A stretch of 64,000 nucleotides of DNA from Novosphingobium sp. PhB57 (GTDB lineage Bacteria > Pseudomonadota > Alphaproteobacteria > Sphingomonadales > Sphingomonadaceae): positions 1,488,001 through 1,552,000 of the forward strand of contig NZ_SMBO01000001.1 in NCBI RefSeq assembly GCF_004342985.1, given 5' to 3'. Made by a program: the position numbers and the translations under genes. Positions 24,759 to 36,019 of this stretch are shown here, piece after piece. The stretch's first letter is position 1. Each line of letters opens with the position of its first letter. Below the pieces are notes generated by a model. The model was not told the origin of the DNA and did no database searches. It saw only the letters and a program-made list of their open reading frames with translations.

Positions 24759-25931
24759 TCACAGCCGTTCGAAGCGCGCGACGAAAAAGCCATCGGTCCC
24801 GTCGTGCCACGGCGACAGCCTCAGCCCGGCTCCGCGCTGCGTACCGACTGGCAGGACGGGCGCTGCCGCCTGCCATCCGGGATTGCGCTTCAGGAAGCCA
24901 TCGGCCTGGTTCGCGCCTTCCTCGTCCAGCAGCGAACAAGTGACGAAGACCAGCCTTCCTCCCGGCCGCACCAGCTGCGCGGCCACGTCGAGCAGACGGG
25001 CCTGCACGGCCGTGTAGCGGGCCAATTGCGCTTCGGTGAGCCGCCAGCGCGCCTCGGGATTGCGGCGCCAGGTGCCGGTGCCCGAGCAGGGCGCGTCGAC
25101 CACGACCGCATCCGCCAATTCCGCGAAGCGCTGGAGAGCCTGCATTTCCTTGTTGGGATCGAGGAGCACGGTTTCGATCCCGGTCGCCCCGGCGCGCTCG
25201 GCTCGCGGGGGCAGGCGCGAGAGGCGGGCCCGGTCGGCATCGCAGGCGATCAGAACACCGCGATTTTCCATGGCCGCTGCCAGAGCCAGGGTCTTGCCCC
25301 CTGCCCCGGCGCAAAGATCGATCACCGTTTCGCCGGGCCTTGCGGCCACGACTTCGCAGGTCAGCTGCGAGCCGGTGTCCTGAACTTCGATGGCGCCCTG
25401 GAGATAGGCCTCGGTCTGCTCGATGCGGGTTTCGGGAGGATAGCGCCAGCCGTGGGCCGCTTCGGAGCGTTCCCCGCCCTCGGGAAGATCCAGGTCACCC
25501 TGGCGGAGCGTATTCACGCGGATGTCCAGCGAAGCGCGGCCCAGCAAGGCTGCCGCGTCGCGTTCGGAGACGCCGCTGCCGGCAAAGCGATCGACCAGCC
25601 AGCGCGGGGCGAGCCCGGCTTCGGCCACCGGCTCGTCTGCAGCGATAGCGGCGGGCCCATGCCCCTCCCCATCGAACAGCGCGGCCAGTCCCGGATCTTC
25701 GGCCGCGACGCGAAGCATGGCCGCGCGCCCGGACTCCGGAATCTCACCGCATACGCGTATCGCCCGGTACGCCAGTTCGCGCACGGCACGGCGATCCTTG
25801 CTGCCGGCAAAGCGCCGCGCGCGAAACCAGTCTGCGATCAGTCGGTCGGCCGGCGCTCCGCCGGCACGCGCGGCGTCGATCACGAGATCGAGGATCTCGA
25901 TCGCCGCCTGAACGCGCGCGCCCGGTGTCAT
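24759..25931 (-). CDS. rsmB: 16S rRNA m5C967-type methyltransferase (RsmB/NOP family)
   Basis: The 390-residue protein combines an N-terminal helical NusB-like domain with a RsmB/NOL1/NOP2 catalytic domain. SAM binding is at VIDLCAGAGGKTLALA, and the two catalytic cysteines are in VVDAPCSGTGTWRRNPE and VFVTCSLLDEEG. Such enzymes methylate cytosine C5 in 16S rRNA. The N-terminal domain is somewhat short, so another RNA target is possible. The ATG at 25931 follows the guaB stop by 22 bp, indicating one operon. Confidence 0.9.
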   Translation of the reverse strand: MTPGARVQAAIEILDLVIDAARAGGAPADRLIADWFRARRFAGSKDRRAVRELAYRAIRVCGEIPESGRAAMLRVAAEDPGLAALFDGEGHGPAAIAADEPVAEAGLAPRWLVDRFAGSGVSERDAAALLGRASLDIRVNTLRQGDLDLPEGGERSEAAHGWRYPPETRIEQTEAYLQGAIEVQDTGSQLTCEVVAARPGETVIDLCAGAGGKTLALAAAMENRGVLIACDADRARLSRLPPRAERAGATGIETVLLDPNKEMQALQRFAELADAVVVDAPCSGTGTWRRNPEARWRLTEAQLARYTAVQARLLDVAAQLVRPGGRLVFVTCSLLDEEGANQADGFLKRNPGWQAAAPVLPVGTQRGAGLRLSPWHDGTDGFFVARFERL

Positions 25932-25953
25932 GCCCTTGTGCCGCCCTGCGCGA

Positions 25954-27459
<1,506 letters not shown>

Positions 27460-27521
27460 TCAAAGGGGGGCGTCAGGGCTAGAGCCTTTTCAAGCGCGGC
27501 TTCGGGCCAGGACGAAACGGC

Positions 27522-29081
27522 TCACTTGCGCTTCTTCTCCCCGCCCGTGACGGGAGGCCCTACCGGATTGACCGGCACGCGGCGCAAATCGCCGAACCAC
27601 CTGCCGAGCGCCGTCAGCATCTTCACGTCATCCACCGCCCCGCCCAGTTCGAGCGGATGATCCATATGCGCCAGGTCGTCGCTGGGCCGGTGGTAGTCGC
27701 CATCGAAAAAGGCGCGCATGCGGGCGATGTCGCCATAGGCCGTCGTCACCATGACCGCCGGAATGTCGTGCTGGATCAAGGCCCAGCCGTCCTGCCGCTT
27801 GAGGTATTCATTGGCGTCGTCACCCGCGCGCAGCTTGAAGCGCTCGGCCTTGGCGACCTTGGCGATTTCCCCATCCAGTGCCGTCATGCCCCGCCCGACG
27901 ATGGCGAAGGGCGTGCCGCGCGGGGCAATGGCGATCGAGTCTATATTGAAGGCGGCAACGATGCGCTCGGGCGGCAGCGGCGGATTTTCCGCAAAGGCGT
28001 GCGCGCCGAGCAGACCGAGTTCCTCGGCCGTGGTGGCCAGGAAATAGACGTCGCGATCGAGCTGCGGCCCGCGCGACAGGCGGCGTGCCACTTCGGTAAG
28101 CGCGGCCACGCCGCTGGCATTGTCGATCGCGCCGTTGCAGATCACGTCCTCGGCGGGTGCCTCGCCGCATTCGCCGAAGTGATCCCAATGCGCCAGGAAC
28201 AGCACGGCACCCGAATCCGGTCTTCTGCCGGGCAGCTTGCCGATCAGGTTGTGGGTGTGGATCGTGGTTTCGCGGGTTGTCGCCTCCAGCGAGGCGGTAA
28301 GGTCCAGCGTCAGCGGCACGAAGTCCTCCTTCTCGGCAGCCGCTTCGAGACTGGCGAGCGAACGGGAGGTACCCTTGAGCAACGCCGCCATGGCCTCGCG
28401 CGTGATGAAGGCTTCCAGATCACCGCCCAGCGCATCGTCGGACAGCGCATAGCCCGTGCGTTTGCGCCGCGCCGCGACCTGCTCGAGGCTGCGGTCCCCG
28501 TCGAGCACGGTCAGCACCGCCGAAGCGCCGAGCGCCAGCAGGTCGTTCTGCCGCTCTCCGTCGGGCGTGTCGCCATCGAGCACGACGGCGACGCGGCCCG
28601 CCAGTTCGTTGCGCGTATAGTCCCGGCCCCGCCCCTTGCCCAGGAACAGCATCGGCACATTGCGCACGAGGCTCCGCTTGCCCGAAGTCAGCACCAGCAC
28701 GCCCTCGGGCGAAACGGTGCTGCGCGCGCCCTTGCGCAGGAAGCGCGCCATCGAAGAGGAAGGCTCGCGCGCGACAAGGGTGACCGGGGCGAACCATTCG
28801 TGACCCGGGTCGTTGGTGCCCGAAACCAAGCCGATGTCGAACCACTGCTTGCCAAGATAGCGCAAGGTTTTCGCCTCGCCGTCCGTGCCGGGCTCGCGGC
28901 CGTCGAAATCGTCGCTGGCCAGAACCTCGATATGGGCGCGCAAACGCGAGGCCAGTTCCTGGTCGGCGCGTGAGATCGCGGAAAGCAGAGGATTGCTGCT
29001 CAACAGCAGTGCGCCGAGCGCCACCGCGCCGGCCGCACGGGCCAGTGCCGCCCGATATCCCCTGTCGTGTCCCCTGTTCAT
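27522..29081 (-). CDS. Exported M28-family zinc peptidase
   Basis: The 519-residue protein has a signal peptide (about residues 1-35), a PA-like inserted domain in the middle and an M28 aminopeptidase domain. The zinc ligands are visible in order: H and D of LAHWDHFGE, D of NGAIDNASGV, the catalytic and metal Glu pair of TTAEELGLLG, D of AFNIDSIA and H of DGDYHRPSDD. It would remove N-terminal residues from peptides in the periplasm. It precedes guaB by about 110 bp on the same strand, but co-transcription is uncertain. Confidence 0.9.
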   Translation of the reverse strand: MNRGHDRGYRAALARAAGAVALGALLLSSNPLLSAISRADQELASRLRAHIEVLASDDFDGREPGTDGEAKTLRYLGKQWFDIGLVSGTNDPGHEWFAPVTLVAREPSSSMARFLRKGARSTVSPEGVLVLTSGKRSLVRNVPMLFLGKGRGRDYTRNELAGRVAVVLDGDTPDGERQNDLLALGASAVLTVLDGDRSLEQVAARRKRTGYALSDDALGGDLEAFITREAMAALLKGTSRSLASLEAAAEKEDFVPLTLDLTASLEATTRETTIHTHNLIGKLPGRRPDSGAVLFLAHWDHFGECGEAPAEDVICNGAIDNASGVAALTEVARRLSRGPQLDRDVYFLATTAEELGLLGAHAFAENPPLPPERIVAAFNIDSIAIAPRGTPFAIVGRGMTALDGEIAKVAKAERFKLRAGDDANEYLKRQDGWALIQHDIPAVMVTTAYGDIARMRAFFDGDYHRPSDDLAHMDHPLELGGAVDDVKMLTALGRWFGDLRRVPVNPVGPPVTGGEKKRK

Positions 29082-29291
29082 CGCGTCGCTGCCTATACGA
29101 TGGAAATCGGCCGGCTGTTACATTTTCTCGCAAGTGTCCGAACAGGAAGACACTTTTGTGGCCGCAAGGCAACGCCGGAACAACTTGCCCGAAATTCGAT
29201 TGAACAGGCCTTAGGCCTATGGCTAGTCTGGAGCGCCCTGCTCCGGATCTGCGTGCAAGGCGGCAGGCCTCTTCGGAAAGGATCACATACG

Positions 29292-30155
29292 ATGCGGCTC
29301 GACGAGTTCGACCCTGACAATATCCGGGTCAGCCAGGGTGGTCGCAGCTTTCCAGGAGGACGCGGCGGCAAGATGGGCTGCGGCTCGCTGGTCATCGTGC
29401 TGATCGGCGCACTGGTCTTCGGGGTCGATCCCGGACAGATGCTCGGCACTCTGGACAGCGTCCAGCAGCAGCAGGCGCCCAGCCAGATCGAGCCCGGCCA
29501 GCCGAAGGATACGTCCTCCATCTGCCGTGAAAACGCCTATTCCCTGGAATCCTGCAACGCCCTGTCCTCGCTGAACAGCACTTGGCAGCCCTTGTTCCAG
29601 AAGGCCAACACCGCCTTCGACCAGCCAAACCTGCACTTCTACAACGGCTCCGACCAATCGGGCTGCGGCGCCGCACAAAGCGCGATGGGCCCGTTCTACT
29701 GCCCCGCAGACCAGGGCATCTACATAGACACCAGCTTCTATGACGAACTCGACCGCAAGCTGGGCGCCAAGGGCGATTTCGCTCGGTACTACGTGGTCGC
29801 CCATGAGTACGGCCACCATATCCAGCACCTCCTCGGCCTCGATGCCCAGGTCCGCCGCGCCCAGCGCCAGAACCCGCAGCAGGCCAACGCCTTGCAGGTA
29901 GGCATGGAGCTTCAGGCCGATTGCTATGCGGGCGTCTGGGCAGGCCGAAACAAGGACCGCATCGAGCCCGGCGACATGGAAGAAGGCCTCACCGCTGCCA
30001 GCGCCATTGGCGACGATACGTTGATGAAGAACGCCGGGCAGCGCGTAAGCCCCGAGAGCTTCACTCACGGCTCCAGCGCCCAGCGTATGCAGTGGCTGCG
30101 CCGCGGTCTGGAGACAGGGAACGAGGACGCCTGCGACACGTTCAACCAGAAGTAA
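29292..30155 (+). CDS. Neutral zinc metallopeptidase (YpfJ family)
   Basis: The 287-residue protein has a cytosolic N-terminus with VSQGGRSFPGGRGGKMGCGS. One transmembrane helix (about residues 33-48) is followed by a periplasmic domain with the zinc motif HEYGHH (VVAHEYGHHIQHLLG) and a conserved ELQADCYAGVWAG segment supplying the third ligand. The YpfJ/PF04228 family is widespread but its substrates are unknown. The ATG at 29292 has AAAGGA about 10 bases upstream; a longer reading frame upstream is not family-like. The 3' neighbour is an exported protein 73 bp away. Confidence 0.92.
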   Translation: MRLDEFDPDNIRVSQGGRSFPGGRGGKMGCGSLVIVLIGALVFGVDPGQMLGTLDSVQQQQAPSQIEPGQPKDTSSICRENAYSLESCNALSSLNSTWQPLFQKANTAFDQPNLHFYNGSDQSGCGAAQSAMGPFYCPADQGIYIDTSFYDELDRKLGAKGDFARYYVVAHEYGHHIQHLLGLDAQVRRAQRQNPQQANALQVGMELQADCYAGVWAGRNKDRIEPGDMEEGLTAASAIGDDTLMKNAGQRVSPESFTHGSSAQRMQWLRRGLETGNEDACDTFNQK

Positions 30156-30228
30156 GACGAACCGAGGCTGGCGTTTCCCTCCTTCCCCGTGGGTGCGACC
30201 GCGCCGCCCGGGGTAACAGGAGGAAACT

Positions 30229-30867
30229 ATGCGCCCCATTCTGATCATGGCCGCCATGGCCGGAACGCTGGCGGCCGGCGCCGCCGAGGCGCGTCAGGAC
30301 AAGCCGATCACCAGCAACGAACCCAGCGCGGTGGATATCGCCAAGACGCCGGTGACCGACCTGAATCTGGAAAAGACCGACATTCCCCCGGTCCTCATCA
30401 CCGCCATCAAGAAGCCCTACGATCTCAGCGCTATGCGCTCCTGCAAGCAGATCGGCGCGGCGGTGACCGAGCTGGACGGCATCCTTGGCGATGACATCGA
30501 CCTGCCGCAGGACGCACGCGACCGTGTCAGCACCGGCCGCATGGCGAAATGGGTCGTCAGCTCCTTCATCCCCTTCCGCGGTCTGATCCGCGAAATCTCC
30601 GGCGCCAACGCGCAGGAGCGCGCGGTGCTGGCCGCCGTCCAGGCCGGCGTTGCCCGTCGCGGTTTCCTCAAGGGCGTAGGCGCCGAGCGCGGCTGCAAAT
30701 ATCCAGCCTCACCTGCCACGGCCGCGGTCATCCAGGCCAAGGAACTCAAGCAGCATCAGGAAGACGCCAGGAACGGCGACAAGAAGGATGCCGCGGCTGA
30801 CGACAAGACGGCCGCAAAGGACGGTGTCGCCTACACGGCGCAGCCGGTGGTCCAGAAGGTTCCGTGA
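30229..30867 (+). CDS. Secreted protein of unknown function
   Basis: I do not recognise this 212-residue protein. A short signal peptide (MAAMAGTLAAGAAEARQ) is followed by a domain with two cysteines (MRSCKQIG and ERGCKYPA, about residues 73 and 155) that may pair. The tail after about residue 170 is charged and Lys/Asp/Ala-rich. GGAGG lies directly upstream of the ATG at 30229. A helical hairpin around WVVSSFIPFRGLIREISGAN could contact the membrane. It follows the YpfJ gene and may share its transcript. Confidence 0.75.
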   Translation: MRPILIMAAMAGTLAAGAAEARQDKPITSNEPSAVDIAKTPVTDLNLEKTDIPPVLITAIKKPYDLSAMRSCKQIGAAVTELDGILGDDIDLPQDARDRVSTGRMAKWVVSSFIPFRGLIREISGANAQERAVLAAVQAGVARRGFLKGVGAERGCKYPASPATAAVIQAKELKQHQEDARNGDKKDAAADDKTAAKDGVAYTAQPVVQKVP

Positions 30868-30925
30868 ACCCGGAAACGGCGCAGCGGCGGCGGATGGCCC
30901 GTGAAGCCTCCGCCACCGGGCGTGT

Positions 30926-32626
30926 TCAATCCGCCTCGCCGATCATCCCGGCCCGGGTCGCGGCCATCTCCTTGTCGAGCTCCGCAACGATCTGATCGCG
31001 CACCATCGCGTCGAGCGCGCGGTTCGACGCCACCGAGGCACGCGCCGAGGACATGGCCTGGATCGCGGCATTCATCGCCTGGCGCGGCGCGCCGGTGCAG
31101 ACGTGCTTGCTCGTCCCTTCCGGATTTCCCCCCGATGCCGGCTTACGATCGGCTGGGCAGGTGCTGTCGATCGTGATCGTCTTCTGCACCTGGCGGCGAC
31201 CGCCCTCGGTCTTGTGCAGGATGCGAATAGTCTGGATCCTGCCGTCGGCGCTGGTGGTCTGCTCCACCACCGGGACGTTGCGCATGCGTTCGGCCATCGC
31301 CGCCCGGTAGTCGCCCGTCGCGGCCCGGCGAACCGCGTCCATGCTCTCGTGCGAAGGCGGGGCGGGCGGGGCTGGAGGAACGGGCGGTGCAGGCGGCGCA
31401 GGCGGCACGTCCAGGCGGCCGAACTGCTGGGGCGCCGTTGCAGCGGACCAGGGGACCGGAGGGGCCTCCGGAACGCTCATGGTCTGCGGAGCGGGCGGCT
31501 GCGGCGGCTCGGGGGGGACCGGCCAAGCCTCGGCCTCGTGGGATGACGGCACAGCCGGCGCGGCGGGGACCGCGGGCACAGGCGCGTCTCCCGGAACGTA
31601 GAGCGCTTCCGTGGGCGCTTCCGGTACTACCGGCACTTCCTGGTCATCCATGGCCGCATAAGTGACGGTTGCCGTGCAAGGCACCGCGACGACCGCAAAA
31701 GCAAACAGGCTTCGCGCCATCACGCGCCGGGTCGGCGAGACGTCCATGGTGCTTAGCGCCTTGAGGCGCTGGATGATCGGCTTCTCACCTGCCAGGGCTC
31801 CGGCGATCGGCGCGGCCAGTGTCAGGCGCGTACCCGCGGTGAACGATGCGATCACGCGGCCATAGCGCGCGCGAACTTCACGGTCGCACCCGGCCATGAC
31901 ACGCGCATCGCAAGCCGCTTCCTGGTCGGCGCGCAGCGCGCGCCAGGCGGCCCAACCCAGCGGATTGAACCAGTGCAGCGCGAAGAGCGGTTGCAGCACC
32001 ATGAGCGCCAGAAGGTCGTTGCCGGCGTGATGCTCGAGTTCATGGGCAATGGCGAAATCGGAGCTTTCCGAATCGACCGTCGCCAGGAAACCTTCCGGAA
32101 GGGCCACGATCCGGTCCCGCACCCCGAACGCCAGCGGTGCGGCGGCGGCCGGGGTCTCGACGATACGAATATCCCCGGCGTGGGCCACCTGGCGCGCATC
32201 GGTCAGCAGTTCCGCGCGCATCAGCCGATAGTTGCGAAACCGCTGCACCAGGAAGATCGCTGCGCCTGTCAGCCAGATCGCCAGCAGCAGCGAAACCCAA
32301 GGGATTTGCGTGAGCAGGCCGGGATCGACGGAGCCGGTTGTCGCATCGGAAACGGGCATGTCCAGCATCGTGGCGGCCGGATCGATGACAGGCGCCGGCA
32401 TCATCGGTTGGGCTGCCGCCGTCACGGTCTCGATGGGAACCTCCGGCCGAGCGAATATGCTGCGCGGGAGGGCGAGCGGCGGCAAGACCAGTCGCAGCAC
32501 CGGCAATGCCCAGAGTGCATAAGCGGCCGCGGGGCCGAACCAACGCGAAACCGGGCGGCGGACCAGCAGGACCAGCGCCATCAGCGCGCCGGTCATCACA
32601 AGCGTATCGGTAAGCCATTCGATCAT
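30926..32626 (-). CDS. M56 (BlaR1-type) membrane metallopeptidase without sensor domain
   Basis: The 566-residue protein has N-terminal transmembrane helices and an M56 peptidase domain with HELEHH (H195-E196-H199) typical of BlaR1/MecR1. Further helices follow near residues 280-325. The C-terminal half lacks a penicillin-binding sensor domain. It is instead a long Pro/Ala/Val-rich linker and a charged region with a VQKTITIDSTCP segment. In the family, M56 proteins relay a signal that leads to BlaI inactivation. Its ATG overlaps the end of the blaI-like gene by 4 bp, so both are in one operon. The signal sensed is unknown. Confidence 0.88.
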   Translation of the reverse strand: MIEWLTDTLVMTGALMALVLLVRRPVSRWFGPAAAYALWALPVLRLVLPPLALPRSIFARPEVPIETVTAAAQPMMPAPVIDPAATMLDMPVSDATTGSVDPGLLTQIPWVSLLLAIWLTGAAIFLVQRFRNYRLMRAELLTDARQVAHAGDIRIVETPAAAAPLAFGVRDRIVALPEGFLATVDSESSDFAIAHELEHHAGNDLLALMVLQPLFALHWFNPLGWAAWRALRADQEAACDARVMAGCDREVRARYGRVIASFTAGTRLTLAAPIAGALAGEKPIIQRLKALSTMDVSPTRRVMARSLFAFAVVAVPCTATVTYAAMDDQEVPVVPEAPTEALYVPGDAPVPAVPAAPAVPSSHEAEAWPVPPEPPQPPAPQTMSVPEAPPVPWSAATAPQQFGRLDVPPAPPAPPVPPAPPAPPSHESMDAVRRAATGDYRAAMAERMRNVPVVEQTTSADGRIQTIRILHKTEGGRRQVQKTITIDSTCPADRKPASGGNPEGTSKHVCTGAPRQAMNAAIQAMSSARASVASNRALDAMVRDQIVAELDKEMAATRAGMIGEAD

Positions 32627-33021
32627 GACTTCAGCTCCTTCAACAGGGCTTCGATCTCGGCAATGTCATCTTCGGTCAGGGCGTCGGATTCGGCAAGATG
32701 CGCGAAAAGCGGTGCGGCGCGGCCGCCGAACAGGCGGTCGACAAGGCGGCGGCTTTCGCTGCCGACGTAGGATTCGCGGGCGACGCGGGGGGAGTAAAGA
32801 AAGCGCTTGCCGTCAGGCTCGGTGGCGAGAGCCTGCTTCGCCACGAGGCGGGACAGCAGCGTCTTGACGGTGGCCAGGCTCCAGCCGCGCGGGGTGCAGA
32901 CCTGTTCGCATACTTCGGCGGCGGTAAGGGGGCTGCGCTGCCACAGCACCTCCATCACCGCATGTTCGGCATCCGAGATACGCTCGGGCTGCTCAGGGGA
33001 CTCGGACACCGGGGCCTCCAT
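32623..33021 (-). CDS. blaI: BlaI/MecI/CopY-family repressor
   Basis: The 132-residue winged-helix repressor shows ISDAEHAVMEVLWQRSPLTA, the recognition region TVKTLLSRLVAKQALATEPD and a C-terminal dimerisation part. It controls the downstream M56 gene, with which it overlaps by 4 bp, and probably itself. A 12-6-12 inverted repeat starts only 2 bases upstream of its ATG and covers where a ribosome binding site should be. The message may therefore be leaderless. The gene symbol follows the family; no beta-lactamase is adjacent. Confidence 0.9.
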   Translation of the reverse strand: MEAPVSESPEQPERISDAEHAVMEVLWQRSPLTAAEVCEQVCTPRGWSLATVKTLLSRLVAKQALATEPDGKRFLYSPRVARESYVGSESRRLVDRLFGGRAAPLFAHLAESDALTEDDIAEIEALLKELKS

Positions 33022-33023
33022 CG

Positions 33024-33053
33024 TTTACATACGTAATCGACTACGCTTGTAAA
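33024..33053 (-). promoter_or_regulatory. BlaI-type operator overlapping the core promoter
   Basis: TTTACATACGTA (33024-33035) and TACGCTTGTAAA (33042-33053) form an inverted repeat with 10 of 12 positions matching around a 6-base spacer. The TACA/TGTA ends are as expected for BlaI/MecI operators. On the minus strand TTTACA and TATGTA, 16 bases apart, could be -35 and -10. The start point would then fall at the ATG. Confidence 0.7.
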
Positions 33054-33074
33054 CATGAACGCCAGGTGAACGTG

Positions 33075-33668
33075 TCAGCGCGACAGCTTGCGGAGCGACA
33101 TCGCCAGCATGATCAGGAAGACGCCGCGAACCACGAGGCTGATCATGATGATCACCGCCAGAAACGCCAGCCCGGTCGCCGGGTTCGAGAACAGCAGGAT
33201 CAGGCCGAGCACCACGTCGAGCACGCCAAGGAACAGCCGCCAACCGCGATCCATCCGCGCCTTCAGCGCGAAGGCGATCTGGAATCCGCCCGAAACCACC
33301 AACCAGGCGCCGATCGCCCAGACCAGCGAAAGGGCACCGGCCACGGGGTTGAGAATGGCGAAGATGCCCGCGATCAGCGCCAGAAGGCCGAGCAGGACTT
33401 CCACCCAGCGGGCGCGCTGCGACAGGGAGGTCCAACCGGAGGCAATCGCCGCAATCCCGTAGATCACCAGGACTACGCCGATGAGCAGTCCGGTCGCCAC
33501 GCCGGCGACAAGTGGATTGGCAATGACGATCAGCGCGATCAGCAGCAGAAGCAGGCCGTAGGCGAGCACCCAGCCCCATGCCTTCCCGCTGGCCTGGGCC
33601 AGAGTATTGACCAGGGGATCGTTCTCGACGTGCGGTTCGAGTAGCGGATCCATTTCGGTGCGAGTCAT
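33075..33668 (-). CDS. HdeD/DUF308-family membrane protein
   Basis: The 197-residue protein has six predicted transmembrane helices in three related pairs, as in the DUF308/HdeD family linked in E. coli to acid resistance at high cell density. A short acidic N-terminus (MTRTEMDPLLEP) precedes the first helix (WVLAYGLLLLLIALIVIANP). The ATG at 33668 is chosen because GGAGG lies 8 bases upstream. Function in this organism is not known. It lies between the BlaI operon and sdhA, all on the minus strand, but a terminator after sdhA separates it. Confidence 0.85.
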   Translation of the reverse strand: MTRTEMDPLLEPHVENDPLVNTLAQASGKAWGWVLAYGLLLLLIALIVIANPLVAGVATGLLIGVVLVIYGIAAIASGWTSLSQRARWVEVLLGLLALIAGIFAILNPVAGALSLVWAIGAWLVVSGGFQIAFALKARMDRGWRLFLGVLDVVLGLILLFSNPATGLAFLAVIIMISLVVRGVFLIMLAMSLRKLSR

Positions 33669-33756
33669 GCCCCTGCCTCCAGCGTTGTCAGGTATTCCCG
33701 CTGGACAATGCACGAAACCCGGTTCGGTTTCGGCACCAAGGTGCAATTGTGAACGC

Positions 33757-33793
33757 AAAAAGGGCGGCGCACCTTCCGGTACGCCGCCCTTTG
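33757..33793 (-). terminator. Intrinsic terminator after sdhA
   Basis: On the minus strand GGGCGGCG (from 33782-33789) pairs with CGCCGCCC (33762-33769), followed by a run of five T (33757-33761). It lies 23 bp after the sdhA stop codon and ends the sdhCDA transcript. Confidence 0.85.
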
Positions 33794-33815
33794 CAAGTCA
33801 TTCCGACGAAGCGGA

Positions 33816-35624
33816 TCAGTACACGCGAGCCTTGGGCTTGATGTACTCGATGTCGTCAGTGAGCGTATATTCATGGACAGGACGGTAATCGAGACGGACT
33901 TCACCGCCCTTGCCGCCCCAACCGTTGAACCAGCCCACGGTGTGCTTCATCCAGTTCGCGTCGTCGCGGTTCGGGAAGTCCTCGTGCGCGTGAGCGCCGC
34001 GGCTTTCCTTGCGTGCCTGCGCGCCATGTAGCGTGACCGAAGCCTGCGAGATCAGGTTATCCAGCTCCAGCGTTTCCACCAGGTCCGAGTTCCAGATCAG
34101 GCCGCGATCGGAGACCTTGATGTCCTGCATGCGGTCATAAGTCTTGGCGAGCTGGTTCTTGCCTTCGACCATGAGTTCGTCAGTGCGGAACACGGCGGCG
34201 TGGCCCGACATCGTGCGCTGCATCTCGGTGCGTACTTCCGCCGTCGACGAACCGCCGTTGGCATTGCGGAAGTGATCGAGGCGGGTGAGCGCCAGATCGG
34301 CCGAATCCTTGGGCAGTTCCTGCTGGGCTGCGCCCGCCTTGACGATTTCCTTGAGGCGATGGCCGGTGGCGCGGCCGAAGACCACGAGATCGATCAGCGA
34401 GTTCGAGCCCAGGCGGTTGGCGCCGTGGACGGAGACGCAGGCCGCCTCGCCCACCGCGAAGAGACCGGGCACCACGGTGTCCGGATTGCCGTCCGGACCG
34501 ATGGTGACGACTTCGCCGTGATAGTTACAGGGAATGCCGCCCATGTTGTAGTGCACGGTCGGGACGACCGGCAGCGGCTGGCGGGTAAGGTCCACGCCTG
34601 CGAAGATCTTGCCGCTTTCGGTGATGCCCGGCAGACGCTCCGCCAGCACCTTGGGATCGATGTGATCGAGGTGCAGGTAGATATGGTCCTTGTGCGGGCC
34701 GACGCCGCGGCCTTCGCGGATTTCCAGCGCCATCGAACGCGACACGACGTCGCGCGAGGCGAGGTCCTTCGCGGAAGGCGCGTAACGCTCCATGAAGCGC
34801 TCACCTTCGGAGTTGGTGAGGTAGCCGCCCTCGCCGCGCGCGCCTTCGGTGATCAGCACGCCCGCGCCGTAGATGCCGGTGGGGTGGAACTGCACGAATT
34901 CCATGTCCTGCAGGGGCAGGCCGGCGCGCAGCACCATGCCGCCGCCGTCGCCGGTGCAGGTATGGGCCGAAGTGGCGGTAAAGTAGCTGCGCCCGTAGCC
35001 GCCGGTGGCAAGCACGACGGCCTGCGAGCGGAAGCGGTGGATCGAGCCGTCATCCATGCAGAGCGCGATCACGCCGACGCACTTGCCGCCGTCCATGATC
35101 AGGTCGATGGCGAAGTATTCGATGAAGAAGTCCGCGTCGTACTTCAGCGACTGCTGGTAGAGCGCGTGCAGCATGGCGTGGCCGGTACGGTCCGCGGCGG
35201 CGCAAGTGCGCTGCACCGGCGGGCCTTCGCCCATGTTCTGCATGTGGCCGCCGAACGGGCGCTGGTAGATCGTGCCGTCGGCATTGCGGCTGAAGGGCAC
35301 ACCGGCGTGCTCCAGCTCGTAGACCGCCGCCGGGGCTTCGCGCACCATGTATTCGATGGCGTCCTGGTCGCCCAGCCAGTCCGATCCCTTGACGGTATCG
35401 TACATGTGCCAGGTCCAGTGGTCCGGCGTGTTGTTCTGCAGCGAGGCGGCAATGCCGCCCTGCGCCGCAACGGTGTGCGAGCGGGTGGGGAACACCTTGG
35501 TGATGCACGCGGTCTTCAGGCCGGCTTCGGCCGAGCCCATCGTGGCGCGCAGACCCGAGCCACCGGCGCCGACGACGACGGTGTCATAGATGTGGTCGAT
35601 AATCTTGTAGGCAGGGGCGGACAT
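33816..35624 (-). CDS. sdhA: Succinate dehydrogenase flavoprotein subunit
   Basis: The 602-residue FAD subunit oxidises succinate to fumarate in complex II. FAD-binding [15 protein letters not shown], the covalent-flavin histidine segment [15 protein letters not shown], the active-site region [21 protein letters not shown] and [18 protein letters not shown] are all present. The ATG at 35624 overlaps the sdhD stop (TGATG), so translation is coupled. The gene is followed directly by a terminator, and the iron-sulfur subunit gene sdhB, often next, is absent from the window. Confidence 0.97.
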   Translation of the reverse strand: MSAPAYKIIDHIYDTVVVGAGGSGLRATMGSAEAGLKTACITKVFPTRSHTVAAQGGIAASLQNNTPDHWTWHMYDTVKGSDWLGDQDAIEYMVREAPAAVYELEHAGVPFSRNADGTIYQRPFGGHMQNMGEGPPVQRTCAAADRTGHAMLHALYQQSLKYDADFFIEYFAIDLIMDGGKCVGVIALCMDDGSIHRFRSQAVVLATGGYGRSYFTATSAHTCTGDGGGMVLRAGLPLQDMEFVQFHPTGIYGAGVLITEGARGEGGYLTNSEGERFMERYAPSAKDLASRDVVSRSMALEIREGRGVGPHKDHIYLHLDHIDPKVLAERLPGITESGKIFAGVDLTRQPLPVVPTVHYNMGGIPCNYHGEVVTIGPDGNPDTVVPGLFAVGEAACVSVHGANRLGSNSLIDLVVFGRATGHRLKEIVKAGAAQQELPKDSADLALTRLDHFRNANGGSSTAEVRTEMQRTMSGHAAVFRTDELMVEGKNQLAKTYDRMQDIKVSDRGLIWNSDLVETLELDNLISQASVTLHGAQARKESRGAHAHEDFPNRDDANWMKHTVGWFNGWGGKGGEVRLDYRPVHEYTLTDDIEYIKPKARVY

Positions 35625-36007
35625 CAATGGGCTCCCAGCGCGAGGCGGATGACGCAGAACGCGCCGAAGGCGATGCCGCCGCAGGCAGCAAGGTTCAGCG
35701 CGGCAATGCAGGCGAACTTGTTGGCGTGATCGTGGACGTAGTCCTCGACAAGAACCTGGAGACCGATGCGCGCGTGCCAGAACGTCGTGACGACGAGCAG
35801 GATCATCATCACGGCCGGGACCGGGCGCGCCATCCATTCCGCGACCGACGCATAGGTCAGGTCAGGAAGGAGAAGGATCGAGACGGCCAGAAACAGCACC
35901 GAAAGCAGGTTGCCGATGGCGGTGAAGCGTTGCATCAGCCAGTGATGAACGCCGGTCTTCGCCGAGCCGAGGCCGCGAACGCGGCCGATGGAAGTTCCGT
36001 TACCCAT
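35624..36007 (-). CDS. sdhD: Succinate dehydrogenase membrane anchor subunit
   Basis: The 127-residue protein has three transmembrane helices and the alphaproteobacterial SdhD pattern [22 protein letters not shown]. It also has [18 protein letters not shown], whose His and Asp-Tyr are near heme b and quinone sites. It anchors SdhA/SdhB to the membrane with SdhC. The order sdhC-sdhD-sdhA is canonical, with a 12-bp gap after sdhC and a 1-base overlap with sdhA. Confidence 0.94.
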   Translation of the reverse strand: MGNGTSIGRVRGLGSAKTGVHHWLMQRFTAIGNLLSVLFLAVSILLLPDLTYASVAEWMARPVPAVMMILLVVTTFWHARIGLQVLVEDYVHDHANKFACIAALNLAACGGIAFGAFCVIRLALGAH

Positions 36008-36019
36008 GTTTCCCGTTCC

